A stretch of DNA of 64,000 nt from Flavobacterium sp. HSC-61S13 (GTDB taxonomy: Bacteria > Bacteroidota > Bacteroidia > Flavobacteriales > Flavobacteriaceae), in NCBI RefSeq assembly GCF_024171535.1, contig NZ_JALJZV010000016.1:30366-94365 (forward strand), written 5' to 3'. Numbering within the stretch: the first letter of the stretch is position 1; each line of letters begins with the position of its first letter. The notes under the pieces are model-generated. The model made no database searches. It had not been told where the DNA came from and saw only the letters and a program-made list of their open reading frames with translations. Shown here piece after piece: positions 1 through 10,200 of this stretch. The position numbers and the translations under genes are program-made.

Positions 1-73
1 GACGTAATCTCTTTTCAACATCTAAGTCGTCAGAAGAAAAATTCTGATTGGTAGGATTTAAGTTTTCATTCAT
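1..73 (-). CDS. ruvB: Holliday junction branch-migration helicase RuvB (N-terminus only, runs off the window)
   Basis: Only the first 24 codons are in the window, read leftward from an ATG at 71-73. The peptide begins MNENLNPTNQNF and ends in DLDVEKRLR, where flavobacterial RuvB proteins run into the LRPxxFxDFxGQ segment before the Walker A domain. RuvB is the hexameric AAA+ motor that drives RuvA-bound Holliday junctions. Identification rests on the short N-terminus and on remembered flavobacterial gene order (ruvB downstream of the cox genes), so it is probable and not certain. Confidence 0.7.
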   Translation of the reverse strand, partial: MNENLNPTNQNFSSDDLDVEKRLR

Positions 74-308
74 AATAGCAAAGATAATTGATTTTTTTTT
101 AAAAAGCTGATTCGCGGATACGCTGATAGGCCGATAGGCGAATACGTGCATGTACGAATGGAAATATAGGCATAGAAGCAGATAAGTTGAAAGCCTGTTC
201 CATTTTTACATGATTAAGCGAATTCGCGTATGTGCGAATGGGCATATAAGCTTTTTAGATTCTGATACGCTAAGAGAATAACAATCGCTGACAACGAATC
301 ACGAAAAT
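74..308. repeat. Intergenic stretch with degenerate direct repeats
   Basis: This stretch has no gene. It carries two imperfect copies of a motif of about 20 bases, around 135-163 and 219-248, both centred on a GTGCATGTACGAATGG / CGTATGTGCGAATGG core and each followed by an A/T-rich ATAxxC tail. Short GAATxCG words recur up to about 305. I see no RNA gene here. Confidence 0.4.
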
Positions 309-344
309 GACAAAAGCCACTTAAAAAATTAAGCAGCTTTTGTC
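309..344 (-). terminator. Rho-independent terminator of the act-cox operon
   Basis: A 9-bp perfect stem (GACAAAAGC / GCTTTTGTC) encloses an A/T-rich loop about 20 bases beyond the coxA stop. On the minus strand it is followed by a short T-rich run. It is the likely end of the respiratory operon. Confidence 0.65.
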
Positions 345-365
345 GTTATATAAGTAAGATATGTT

Positions 366-2174
366 TTAGTGTTGTAATTCTTCTTCACCTTCTCTCATCG
401 GTAAGTTTTGCGGAGCAAAATCTTCTTCGAAACCTGGTTTAGAATAATCATAAGGCCATCTGTGTACTGTAGGTAATTCACCTGGCCAGTTTCCATGGAT
501 ATGTTCTACTGGAGTAGTCCATTCCAAAGTATTTGATTTCCATGGGTTTTGTGACGCTTTCTTACCGTAGAAAATACTAACGAAGAAGTTCCATAAAAAC
601 ACCAATTGGAAAGCTGCACCAACAAGAGCGAAAACAGTAATAATAACATTCACATCAGCTAAATCATCAAATAAAGGGAAAGCTGTATTAGAATAGTAAC
701 GTCTTGGAAGACCTGCCATTCCGATAAAGTGCATTGGGAAGAAAACTCCGTACGCACAAACTGCTGTTACCCAGAAGTGAATATAACCTAAGTTCTTGCT
801 CATCATTCTACCAAACATTTTAGGGAACCAGTGGTAAATACCAGCAAACATTCCATAAAGCGCCGATATACCCATCACTAAGTGAAAGTGAGCAATAACG
901 AAATACGTATCGTGAACGTTGATATCCAAAGTACTATCTCCTAAGATGATTCCCGTTAAACCTCCAGTAATGAAAGTAGAAACGAAACCAATACAGAATA
1001 ACATACCTGGATTCATTTGTAAGTTACCTTTCCAAAGCGTCGTGATATAGTTAAATGCTTTTACAGCAGAAGGAATCGCAATTAAAAGGGTTGTAAAAGT
1101 AAATACAGAACCTAAGAAAGGATTCATTCCCGATACGAACATATGGTGACCCCAAACGATCGTAGAAAGAAAAGCAATAGCTAAAATCGAAGCGATCATC
1201 GCACGGTATCCAAAAATTGGTTTACGCGCATTAGTAGAGATAACTTCAGAAGTAATTCCCATCGCTGGTAAAATTACGATATAAACTTCAGGGTGACCTA
1301 AGAACCAGAATAAGTGTTCAAAAAGAACTGGGGATCCACCTTGGTAATGCAATACTTCTCCTGCTAAATAAATATCAGACAAGAAGAAAGACGTACCAAA
1401 ACTTCTATCAAAAATCAACAATAAAGCTGCTGATAAAAGAACCGGGAAAGAAACGATACCGATGATAGCTGTAACAAATAATGCCCAAACTGAAAGCGGT
1501 AATCTAGTCATAGACATCCCTTTAGTTCTTAAGTTGATTACAGTCGCTACATAGTTCAAAGAACCCATTAACGACGAGGCAATAAAAATAGCCATAGAAA
1601 TCAACCACATGGTCATACCTGTACCAGAACCTGGAATAGCTTGAGGCAAGGCACTTAAAGGAGGATAAATTGTCCAACCTGCAGAAGCTGGTCCTGACTC
1701 CACGAATAATGAAAGAATCATTATTAAAGAAGAGATAAAGAACAACCAATAAGAAACCATGTTTAAGAAACCTGACGCCATATCTCTAGCTCCAATTTGC
1801 AATGGAATTAAAAGATTACTAAAGGTTCCACTCAAACCTGCGGTTAAAACAAAGAATACCATGATACTACCGTGCATTGTAACCAATGCTAAGTAAACAT
1901 CATTTTTCATTACTCCATCCGGAGCAAATTTATCACCTAACAACCAGTTGAAAATTTTGAAAGATTCATCAGGCCAAGCGATTTGCATTCTAAATAAAAG
2001 AGACATTGCCACACCGACAATTCCCATAATAATTCCAGTAATCAAATACTGTTTAGCAATCATTTTGTGATCTAAACTAAACACATATTTGGTAAAGAAA
2101 TTACCTTTATCGTGGTGATCGTGATCGTGGTCGTGTTCGTGACCATTTGTTATTTCGTGTCCTACTGCTGACAT
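366..2174 (-). CDS. coxA: Cytochrome c oxidase subunit I (aa3-type, heme-copper oxidase)
   Basis: This 602-residue inner-membrane protein is the catalytic core that reduces oxygen to water and pumps protons. Heme a ligands are His101 (TMHGSIM) and His431. CuB and crosslink residues are His294 and Tyr298 in GHPEVY, and His343-His344 in WGHHMF. Heme a3 is bound by His429 in IAHFHL. D-channel Asp131 (GARDMA) and Glu296, plus K-channel Lys372, are present, as expected for an A1-type proton-pumping enzyme. The N-terminus (residues 6-23) is a His/Asp cluster before the first membrane helix. It is the last gene of the operon, 33 bases after coxB, and ends before a hairpin. Confidence 0.96.
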   Translation of the reverse strand: MSAVGHEITNGHEHDHDHDHHDKGNFFTKYVFSLDHKMIAKQYLITGIIMGIVGVAMSLLFRMQIAWPDESFKIFNWLLGDKFAPDGVMKNDVYLALVTMHGSIMVFFVLTAGLSGTFSNLLIPLQIGARDMASGFLNMVSYWLFFISSLIMILSLFVESGPASAGWTIYPPLSALPQAIPGSGTGMTMWLISMAIFIASSLMGSLNYVATVINLRTKGMSMTRLPLSVWALFVTAIIGIVSFPVLLSAALLLIFDRSFGTSFFLSDIYLAGEVLHYQGGSPVLFEHLFWFLGHPEVYIVILPAMGITSEVISTNARKPIFGYRAMIASILAIAFLSTIVWGHHMFVSGMNPFLGSVFTFTTLLIAIPSAVKAFNYITTLWKGNLQMNPGMLFCIGFVSTFITGGLTGIILGDSTLDINVHDTYFVIAHFHLVMGISALYGMFAGIYHWFPKMFGRMMSKNLGYIHFWVTAVCAYGVFFPMHFIGMAGLPRRYYSNTAFPLFDDLADVNVIITVFALVGAAFQLVFLWNFFVSIFYGKKASQNPWKSNTLEWTTPVEHIHGNWPGELPTVHRWPYDYSKPGFEEDFAPQNLPMREGEEELQH

Positions 2175-2207
2175 AGTATAATTTTTTGAATAGATAAAAC
2201 GTGAGAA

Positions 2208-3380
2208 TTATTTAATTCTGTGAGCTATAGCTGTTGAATCTACAACAGTTTCAGCATCAGGCTTAGCTGTTTCAACAGGAGCTACAGGTGTTGCTGCTGC
2301 TGCTTTTTCAGCCTTAACTTGATCACCTAATGTTGGCAATTCTTTCAACCATTTATTAAATTGTTCCTCAGTTTCAACTACAATCTTAATTTGCATGTTG
2401 TAGTGAGAAGCACCACAAATTTTATTACAAAGTAACAAATAATCAAAAGTATAAGGATCTAAAGCCTCTTTACCTTCTGCGATTAATGCTTTACTTTTTT
2501 CTCCTCTGATTTTATTAATATTATTTACTTTCTTAACAATTTCAGCTCTCTCACGCATTTCTGCAGTAGTAACTGAAGGAGTTAAAGCAAATTGAGTTAC
2601 CATACCAGGAACACAGTTCATCTGTGCTCTGAAGTGAGGCATATAAGCAGAGTGAAGTACATCTTGCGAACGCATTTTCATTACTACTTTTTTACCTACA
2701 GGTAAGTGCAATTCTTTAGCCATCATATCATCTTGAGCATTCGGGTCAGACATATCTACCCCTACTACGTTGATTCCTTCAATATAACGAACGTTCGCTT
2801 TTCCAAGCGTGTTGTCTTTTCCAGAATAACGAATATCCCAACTAAATTGTTTGGCATAAACCTCTACATAAATCACCTCTTCTTCTTCATCAACAAACAT
2901 GATGTCGTTCCAAGCATACAATCCGTATAAAATCAAACCAGACAATACAATTACTGGTATGATAGTCCATACAGCCTCTAACTTATCGTTATCCGAAAAA
3001 TAAAGAGCCACATTTCCTTTTTTACCTCTATAACGGAAAGCAAAATAATGTAATAAAGCTTGCGTGATAATTTGAACGATGAAAATCAAAATCATTGAAA
3101 TCCACATTAAATTATCTACGTGTACTCCGTGTTCAGACGCGGAATTATCCATTAAGGGAAGATCACCGTAGTAATACAAACAATAGATGGTTATAACATA
3201 AATAAATGCTAAAAATCCGAAAGATAAATATCCATTGATATTATTGTCTTTATCTGTAGCGATCTCTGAATCTGCATCGTTTGAAGAGCTTCCGATCTGC
3301 GTTAGGTCAAATATTTTAGTCAATTGCCAAACAGCAATTCCTAACAATATTACAACGGCTAATATTAATAAACTAGTCAT
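2208..3380 (-). CDS. coxB: Cytochrome c oxidase subunit II with CuA site
   Basis: This 390-residue subunit takes electrons from cytochrome c and passes them to subunit I. The cupredoxin domain holds the complete binuclear CuA site: Cys318, Cys322, His326 and Met329 in CNKICGASHYNM, plus an upstream His in VLHSAYMPHF. Three hydrophobic segments precede it, including an extra N-terminal helix and a linker typical of Bacteroidota. There is no CxxCH motif, so the oxidase is aa3 and not caa3; electrons must come from a separate heme domain, probably in ActA or ActE. An Ala/Pro-rich tail of about 45 residues is poorly conserved. It lies 19 bases after actF. Confidence 0.95.
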   Translation of the reverse strand: MTSLLILAVVILLGIAVWQLTKIFDLTQIGSSSNDADSEIATDKDNNINGYLSFGFLAFIYVITIYCLYYYGDLPLMDNSASEHGVHVDNLMWISMILIFIVQIITQALLHYFAFRYRGKKGNVALYFSDNDKLEAVWTIIPVIVLSGLILYGLYAWNDIMFVDEEEEVIYVEVYAKQFSWDIRYSGKDNTLGKANVRYIEGINVVGVDMSDPNAQDDMMAKELHLPVGKKVVMKMRSQDVLHSAYMPHFRAQMNCVPGMVTQFALTPSVTTAEMRERAEIVKKVNNINKIRGEKSKALIAEGKEALDPYTFDYLLLCNKICGASHYNMQIKIVVETEEQFNKWLKELPTLGDQVKAEKAAAATPVAPVETAKPDAETVVDSTAIAHRIK

Positions 3381-3399
3381 TTGTTTATTACTTTAAATA

Positions 3400-4716
3400 T
3401 TAATAATGAAAATGTTTACTCTCTTCAATCAAAGGATTGCCTTTCGCTAACAACGGTGCTTTTGTAAGAGCCGTGAAAACAACAAAGATAAACAAACCAG
3501 CAAAGAATAAAAGCGATGCGATCTCAGATACTCCAATAAACCAAGAACCACCAACGGTACCAGGCATAATCATATTGAAGAAATCTAAATAATGTCCTAC
3601 TACGATCAAAGAACCAGCCATAACAATAATCCAAGTCAATCGTTTGAAATCAGTATTGATTAACAACAACAAAGGAAGTACAAAGTTAAGAACTAACATA
3701 CCAAAGAACGGTAATTTATATTCTTGAATTCTAAAGATAAAGTATGTAACCTCCTCTGGAATATTAGAATACCACATCAACATAAATTGAGAGAACCATA
3801 AGTATGTCCAAAAGATACTGATACCGAACATGAATTTAGCCAAATCGTGGATATGACTTGTATTTACATATTCTAAAAGACCTTTAGATTTTAAGTATAA
3901 AGTTACGAAGGCAATAATTGTAATACCAGTTACGAAGAAACTAGCGAATACATACCATCCGAATAGGGTGCTATACCAGTGCGTATCGATAGACATGATC
4001 CAGTCCCAAGACATGATAGATTCTGTAACGATAAAAAACACTAGGAAAGCAGCAGATATTTTAAAGTTCTTTTTGTAGTAACGCAAGTCGTTAGTTTCAT
4101 CAAGAGCTAAAGAATTTTTAACTGCATAGTGTCTATATAAGTTCCAACCAGCCAAGAACACTACTGCTCTAATAAGGAAGAAAGGAACATTTAAAAATCC
4201 CGTTTTACCTTGGATGATTGGATCATTGGCAACAACCTCTGGATCCATCCAGATAAACAAATGATTCAAATTCATAGTAGACAAAACCAATAGAATAAAG
4301 AAGATGATAGATCCTGGTAATAAATACGCAGTGATACCTTCCATAACTCTAAATAATACTGGCGACCATCCTGCTTGTGCAGCATATTGAATGGCATAGA
4401 ATGCTAAAACCCCTAAGGAGATCAACATAAAGAAAATACAAGCAATGTATAACGCTGCCCATGGTTTGTTTTGCATTTGTTGCAGAACGTGCTCCAAGTG
4501 ATGTTGATGTTCTGCATGTTCAGCGGCACTCACTTCAGCGTGATGACCTGCATCTGCAGCTACATCATGAGCTCCTCCATGGTGCTGTTCTGTTAAAATA
4601 CGCTCGACGTCATTAACCGTTTTTGGTGCACTGATAAACCCATAAACGATTCCTATCAATCCTAAGATCATTAGAATCATTGCAAAGGTTTTCAATCTTT
4701 TTGAAAATGTGTACAT
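3400..4716 (-). CDS. actF: Alternative complex III subunit ActF (NrfD-like integral membrane protein)
   Basis: This 438-residue polytopic protein, with about ten predicted helices, is the ActC paralogue of the quinol:cytochrome c oxidoreductase known as alternative complex III. It has a short N-terminal helix followed by a hydrophilic His-rich segment at about residues 44-77, rich in HH and EH pairs. The rest alternates hydrophobic helices with motifs such as ESIMSWDWIMSIDTHW. In characterised complexes ActF helps form the membrane half that may carry protons. It sits between actE and coxB in a tightly packed operon. Identity comes from context and hydrophobic architecture. Confidence 0.88.
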   Translation of the reverse strand: MYTFSKRLKTFAMILMILGLIGIVYGFISAPKTVNDVERILTEQHHGGAHDVAADAGHHAEVSAAEHAEHQHHLEHVLQQMQNKPWAALYIACIFFMLISLGVLAFYAIQYAAQAGWSPVLFRVMEGITAYLLPGSIIFFILLVLSTMNLNHLFIWMDPEVVANDPIIQGKTGFLNVPFFLIRAVVFLAGWNLYRHYAVKNSLALDETNDLRYYKKNFKISAAFLVFFIVTESIMSWDWIMSIDTHWYSTLFGWYVFASFFVTGITIIAFVTLYLKSKGLLEYVNTSHIHDLAKFMFGISIFWTYLWFSQFMLMWYSNIPEEVTYFIFRIQEYKLPFFGMLVLNFVLPLLLLINTDFKRLTWIIVMAGSLIVVGHYLDFFNMIMPGTVGGSWFIGVSEIASLLFFAGLFIFVVFTALTKAPLLAKGNPLIEESKHFHY

Positions 4717-4742
4717 ATCTAAACTTCAAATAAGTTTTACAA

Positions 4743-5297
4743 TTATAATTCTGATTTCAATTTCAACACGTAATCTGAAACCAACCAACGTTCATGTTGA
4801 TCCAGTTGGTTTGCATGCGATCCCATGGAATTTAATCCATAAGTAATCACGTGGAATATACCTCCTTCAGTTAATTCACGATCAGCGTAACTAGGAACTC
4901 CAAGAAATTTCTCTCTCTTAACGAGGTTCCCTTTTCCATCACCTTTATCGCCGTGACAAACACCGCAATAAATTGTAAACAACTCTTTACCTTTACCATT
5001 CGCTCTTTCAGCTTCTGTCAAAGGTGATTTATTATTGGCTTTTGCCGCTTCTAAACCTTCCGTTGTATTTGCGTATTCATAAGGCTCAAAACCACGAGGC
5101 ACAGAGTGCTCAGCAGGTAATTGACCTTCTTTACCGTTTTTAAAAGCTGTTGATTCTGAATATGTTTCGTAAGCTACTGATTCATACATATTCGGAAAAA
5201 ACTGGTAGTTGGGTCTTTCTTTATTAAAACAAGAAGTAGTCAATACAGAAACCCCTACTAAAGCTGCTATTTTGTATATAGTTTTCATTTCTACCAT
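4743..5297 (-). CDS. actE: Alternative complex III subunit ActE (monoheme cytochrome c lipoprotein)
   Basis: A lipoprotein signal (LTTSC) precedes a single-heme cytochrome c domain with CGVCHGDKGDGKG and a distal Met candidate in GLNSMGSHANQL. It is the periplasmic monoheme subunit that can relay electrons out of ActA. The first ATG, at 5295-5297, overlaps the actD stop. The second, at 5286-5288, gives a cleaner signal peptide (MKTIYKIAALVG...) and is my preferred start. The length, 181-184 residues, fits the family. Confidence 0.88.
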   Translation of the reverse strand: MVEMKTIYKIAALVGVSVLTTSCFNKERPNYQFFPNMYESVAYETYSESTAFKNGKEGQLPAEHSVPRGFEPYEYANTTEGLEAAKANNKSPLTEAERANGKGKELFTIYCGVCHGDKGDGKGNLVKREKFLGVPSYADRELTEGGIFHVITYGLNSMGSHANQLDQHERWLVSDYVLKLKSEL

Positions 5298-5821
5298 TAT
5301 TCTTTATCGATTACTTTTACTTCTACCGCTCCAGTTTTTTTAAAGAACTCAACCGCTTCTTCTTCATTACCTTTTAAGGCAACTTCCATAAGGAAATGGT
5401 CGTCTGTAGTTCTAACATCTGGGTTTTCAGCTTCTTTAAAAGGCCATAATTTACTTCTCAAATAAAAAGTAATAACCATTAAGTGGGCAGCAAAAAATAC
5501 TGTCATCTCAAACATAATAGGCACGAAAGCCGGCATGTTTTGAATATAACTAAAACTTGGCTTACCTCCAATATCTTGAGGCCAGTCTTCAATCATAATA
5601 TAATTCATCAGGAACGTTGCAAAAGAAAGTCCCACTAATCCATATAAGAATGAAGCTATGGCAATTCTAGTAGGCGCTAAGCCCATAGCTTTGTCCAAAC
5701 CGTGAACTGGAAAAGGCGTGTAAACCTCTTCGATATGATGATGGGCAGCTCTAGTTTCAGCAACTGCGTGTAACAAAACGTCATCATCATTATAAATCGC
5801 GTGTATAACTTTAGTACTCAT
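5297..5821 (-). CDS. actD: Alternative complex III subunit ActD
   Basis: This 174-residue protein has two central transmembrane helices (about residues 55-75 and 100-125) flanked by cytoplasmic ends. It matches ActD, a small structural subunit packed against ActC and ActF, with the family feature PxFVPIxFEMTVFFAA. The C-terminal part has TTDDHFLMEV and a Glu-rich helix. It starts 6 bases after the actC stop, and its own stop touches the first possible actE ATG, so translation of the two is probably coupled. Confidence 0.85.
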   Translation of the reverse strand: MSTKVIHAIYNDDDVLLHAVAETRAAHHHIEEVYTPFPVHGLDKAMGLAPTRIAIASFLYGLVGLSFATFLMNYIMIEDWPQDIGGKPSFSYIQNMPAFVPIMFEMTVFFAAHLMVITFYLRSKLWPFKEAENPDVRTTDDHFLMEVALKGNEEEAVEFFKKTGAVEVKVIDKE

Positions 5822-5827
5822 ACCGAA

Positions 5828-7240
5828 TTAATGATTTAAAGATTGATTGTTTTCGTGATTGGCGGCTCTTGCTCTTTTAAAATTATCACCAGATGATTTA
5901 AGAATCGTTTTCACCTCTGCTTGCGCAATTACAGGGAAACTTCTAGAATATAATAAGAAAAGTACAAAGAAAAATCCAATAGTTCCGATATAAATACCTG
6001 CATCTACAAAAGTAGGTTGGAACATCGTCCAAGAAGAAGGTAAGTAATCTCTGTGTAAAGACGTAACAATAATTACGAAACGCTCGAACCACATCCCTAT
6101 GTTTACAATAATAGAGATAATGAAAGAAGCCATAATACTTGTTCTGATTTTCTTAAACCACATTACTTGTGGAGAAATCACGTTACAAGTCATCATTAAC
6201 CAATATGACCACCAGTAAGGTCCTGTTGCTCTATTCAAGAAAGCGTATTGCTCATACTCTACTCCAGAGTACCAAGCCACCCACAATTCCGTAATATAAG
6301 CCACCCCTACGATAGATCCTGTGATCATCACAACGATGTTCATCAATTCAATATGTTGTACGGTAATATAATCTTCTAGGTTAGACACCTTTCTCATAAT
6401 GATCAACAAGGTGTTTACCATTGCAAATCCAGAGAAGATCGCACCTGCCACGAAATATGGAGGTAAGATAGTCGTGTGCCATCCCGGTATAACAGATGTA
6501 GCAAAGTCAAAAGATACAATGGTGTGTACCGAAAGTACCAATGGAGTTGCCAAACCAGCCAATACCAAAGAAACCTCTTCAAAACGTTGCCAGTCTTTAG
6601 CTCTACCGCTCCAACCGAAACTTAAAATTGAATAAATTCTCTTAGTAAATGGCGTGATAGCTCTATCTCTTAACATCGCGAAATCGGGTAACAAACCAGT
6701 CCACCAGAAAACTAATGATACCGATAGATACGTTGAAATCGCAAACACGTCCCAAAGTAATGGGGAGTTAAAGTTCACCCATAATGATCCAAATTGATTT
6801 GGAATAGGTAATACCCAGTACGCCAACCAAGGGCGTCCCATGTGAATAATTGGGAATAAACCCGCTTGAACAACAGAGAAGATAGTCATGGCTTCCGCAG
6901 AACGGTTAATAGCCATTCTCCACTTTTGTCTGAATAGTAAAAGTACGGCAGAAATCAATGTTCCCGCGTGACCAATACCTACCCACCAAACAAAGTTAGT
7001 AATATCCCAAGCCCATCCAACTGTTTTATTTAATCCCCACGTACCGATACCTGTACCGACAGTGTAGATCATACAACCTACTCCCCAAAGAAAAGCAGCT
7101 AAAGCAATCGAAAAAACTATCCACCATTGTTTATTGGCTCTCCCCTCAACAGGTCTAGCCACATCAACTGTTATATCGTGATAAGATTTATCACCTATAA
7201 CTAAAGGTTTTCTAATGGGTGCTTCGTAATGTGACGACAT
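5828..7240 (-). CDS. actC: Alternative complex III subunit ActC (NrfD-like quinol-binding membrane protein)
   Basis: This 470-residue integral membrane protein of the NrfD/PsrC family is the subunit expected to bind menaquinol next to the iron-sulfur chain of ActB. Visible family features are GWAWDITNFVWWVGIGHAG in the early helices, RQKWRMAINRSAEAMTIF and the FPIIHMGRPWLAYW segment, all conserved in ActC. About ten helices are predicted, with short loops. It lies 38 bases downstream of actB and 6 bases upstream of actD. Confidence 0.93.
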   Translation of the reverse strand: MSSHYEAPIRKPLVIGDKSYHDITVDVARPVEGRANKQWWIVFSIALAAFLWGVGCMIYTVGTGIGTWGLNKTVGWAWDITNFVWWVGIGHAGTLISAVLLLFRQKWRMAINRSAEAMTIFSVVQAGLFPIIHMGRPWLAYWVLPIPNQFGSLWVNFNSPLLWDVFAISTYLSVSLVFWWTGLLPDFAMLRDRAITPFTKRIYSILSFGWSGRAKDWQRFEEVSLVLAGLATPLVLSVHTIVSFDFATSVIPGWHTTILPPYFVAGAIFSGFAMVNTLLIIMRKVSNLEDYITVQHIELMNIVVMITGSIVGVAYITELWVAWYSGVEYEQYAFLNRATGPYWWSYWLMMTCNVISPQVMWFKKIRTSIMASFIISIIVNIGMWFERFVIIVTSLHRDYLPSSWTMFQPTFVDAGIYIGTIGFFFVLFLLYSRSFPVIAQAEVKTILKSSGDNFKRARAANHENNQSLNH

Positions 7241-7278
7241 AATCCTTTATAAGTTTCTTAATTAATAATTAGTTATTT

Positions 7279-10200
7279 TTAGTTATTTCTAACTTTTACG
7301 TGATAAAACACGTTTGGTTTTGTTCCAATATGCTCCAACAAATGATACATTCTATCATCCTCAACTAATTTAGCTACAACGGATTCTTTGTCGTTAACGT
7401 CACCGAACACCATTGCACCACTAGAACAAGCTGCAGAACAAGCCGTTTGGAATTCATCCTTACTTACTGCTCTACCCTCTCTCTTGGCAGTTAAAATTGT
7501 TGCTTGAGTCATTTGGATACACATAGAACATTTCTCCATAACCCCACGTGAACGTACATTTACATCTGGATTTAACACCATACGACCTAAATCATCATTC
7601 ATGTGATAGTCAAACTCGCTATTTTTATTATATAAGAACCAGTTAAAACGTCTTACTTTATAAGGACAGTTATTCGCACAATATCTTGTACCCACACAAC
7701 GGTTGTACGCCATGTGATTTTGACCTTGACGTCCGTGTGATGTTGCCGCTACTGGACAAACTGTCTCACATGGAGCATGGTTACAGTGTTGACACATTAC
7801 CGGTTGGAAAACAACTTGTGGATTATCAGCCGATTCTTCAAGACCTTTAAAAGTATTGAAATTCTCCGTGAATCCTTTAGCATTTACCTTCACCTCTACA
7901 TCTCCTGCGAAAGTATCTTCAGAAGAATAGTAACGGTCAATACGCAACCAGTGCATATCTCTACTTCTACGGATCTCTGATTTACCAACAACTGGAACGT
8001 TGTTTTCAGCATGACATGCGATAACACAAGCCCCACATCCAGTACAAGCATTTAAGTCGATCGATAAATTAAAATGGTGCCCAACACTACGGTCAAACGA
8101 CTCCCAAATATCCACAGAACTAGCTGGCACAGACTGGTGATCTAAAGAAACCATCGGAATGATATTCCAATCTCTAACGTCTTTAGAGTTAAAAACCTCT
8201 AGAGTCGTTTCTTTAATAATATCTCCTCTTCCCATTAAGGTATTCTGCAACTGAACACAAGCAAACTCGTGATCACCTTTAGTTTTCTCAATAGTAACAG
8301 ACTGAACCGTATTAAAATCATTATACAATTGGTAAGCATTAACACCTACCTGCATTTCTTCTTTCATCGCCGCTTTACGACCGTAACCGAAAGATAAACC
8401 TACTGTTCCAACAGCCTGACCTGGTTGAATCAATACAGGAACATTTTCCAATGTTACACCGTTAACCTTGATCGATACATAACTTCCGTTAAGACCACCA
8501 TTGGCTACGTGATAATTTTTAAGATCTAAAGAAGCTGCGTCTGACTTAGAAACCGTCAGATAGTTATCCCAAGATACACGTGTCAATGGATCTGGAAACT
8601 CTTGCAACCAAGGATTGTTTGCTTGTTGTCCATCACCCATTCCAGTTTTAGTATACAATACCAATTCCAGACCTGCCGCTTTTTTAGTTTGACCTAAAGT
8701 CGCCGCAGCAGATGCATAATCATATCCTGCATTTTGTTCGTTTGATGCTGCAAATTCTGCGAAACCATCATGAACTAATTTATTCCAACTTACTCCCTCT
8801 AATACAGAACTTCCAACAGATTTTAAGTAGTCGTAATAAGCAGTAGCACTACCGTTCCAAACCAACAAAGCATCTTGTAATTGTCTTGTATCAAATAACG
8901 GACGAATCGTCGGTTGCACTACACTGTAGTGTCCTTTGCGAATCATTACATCTCCCCAAGATTCTAAGTAATGAGGTAAAGCTGCCGCTATAGTTGTATG
9001 TAAAGCTGTCTCATCCTCTTTCATCGAGAACGCAACAGATGTTTTAACTTTTTTAAGTCCTTCTTCGAAAGCCGTTGCATTTGGCAACGTGTAAACCGGG
9101 TTAACCCCACTCATGATTAAGGTATGAATCACACCCGCATTCATGTCTTTTACCAATTGCGCTACTTCAGCAGCATTTCCTTTACGAACATATTTTGGTT
9201 TTGATGGCATAAATGCTTTAGAACCCAAAGCTTGGTTAATTGCAAATACCAATAACTGAGCATTTACATCTTCCAATCCTGAAACCAAAACCCCACCAGC
9301 ACCAGCTGCTTTTAATTGTTTTGCAGCAATTTCAATTTCTTTATCTCTAGCAGTAGCTGCAGTTGAAACAGCTCCACCAACGATCGCATTGTAAATCTTA
9401 ACTAACGCTAATTTTTGTTCCGCTACCGTTAAAGAAATTCTCTTATCTGCATTGGCTCCTGACAAAGACATATTAGCCTCAATCTGGATATGCTTAGACA
9501 TTTTACCGTTTTTTGGAATTCTCTTCATTCCGTAAGCCGTATCATACCCACCACCTTGCCAGTCTCCCAACAAGTCAGCCCCTACAGAAAGAATCAAATC
9601 TGCCTGACCAAAATCATAGTCAGCCAAAGCGCGCTCTCCGTAAACTTTTTGATATGCATCTAAAGCTGCAGTAGAAGAAACCGCATCATAAACGATGTGT
9701 TTAGCAGAAGGATTTAAGGTCAAGAATTCTGCGATCAATCTATCCGTAGATGGACTAGCCATAGTATTTGTCAATAAAACAATTTTTGCCCCTGTAGTTT
9801 TAGCATCTTCTAAACTCGCTGTGATTTTAGAATTTACCGCTTTCCAAGAAACTGCTTTACCCTCGATTTTAGGTTGCTTTAAACGAAGATTATCGTAAAG
9901 AGACAAAACCGATGCATGCACACGAGCATTAGCTCCTGACAATGCGTTAGACAAATTATTATTTTCTACTTTAATCGGACGCCCTTCACGGGTTTTAACT
10001 AAAATATTAGTAAAATCAAAACCATCAGCAATGGTAGTAGCATAAAAATCTGCTACTCCCGGAATAATTTCTTCCGGCTGAACAACATAAGGAATCGACT
10101 TAATAACTGGTCCTTCACAAGCTGCTAAAGAAGCTGCTGCTGTAGAAAAACCAACGTATTTCAAAAAGTCCCGACGAGTAGTTGATGAAGTCGATAAAGT

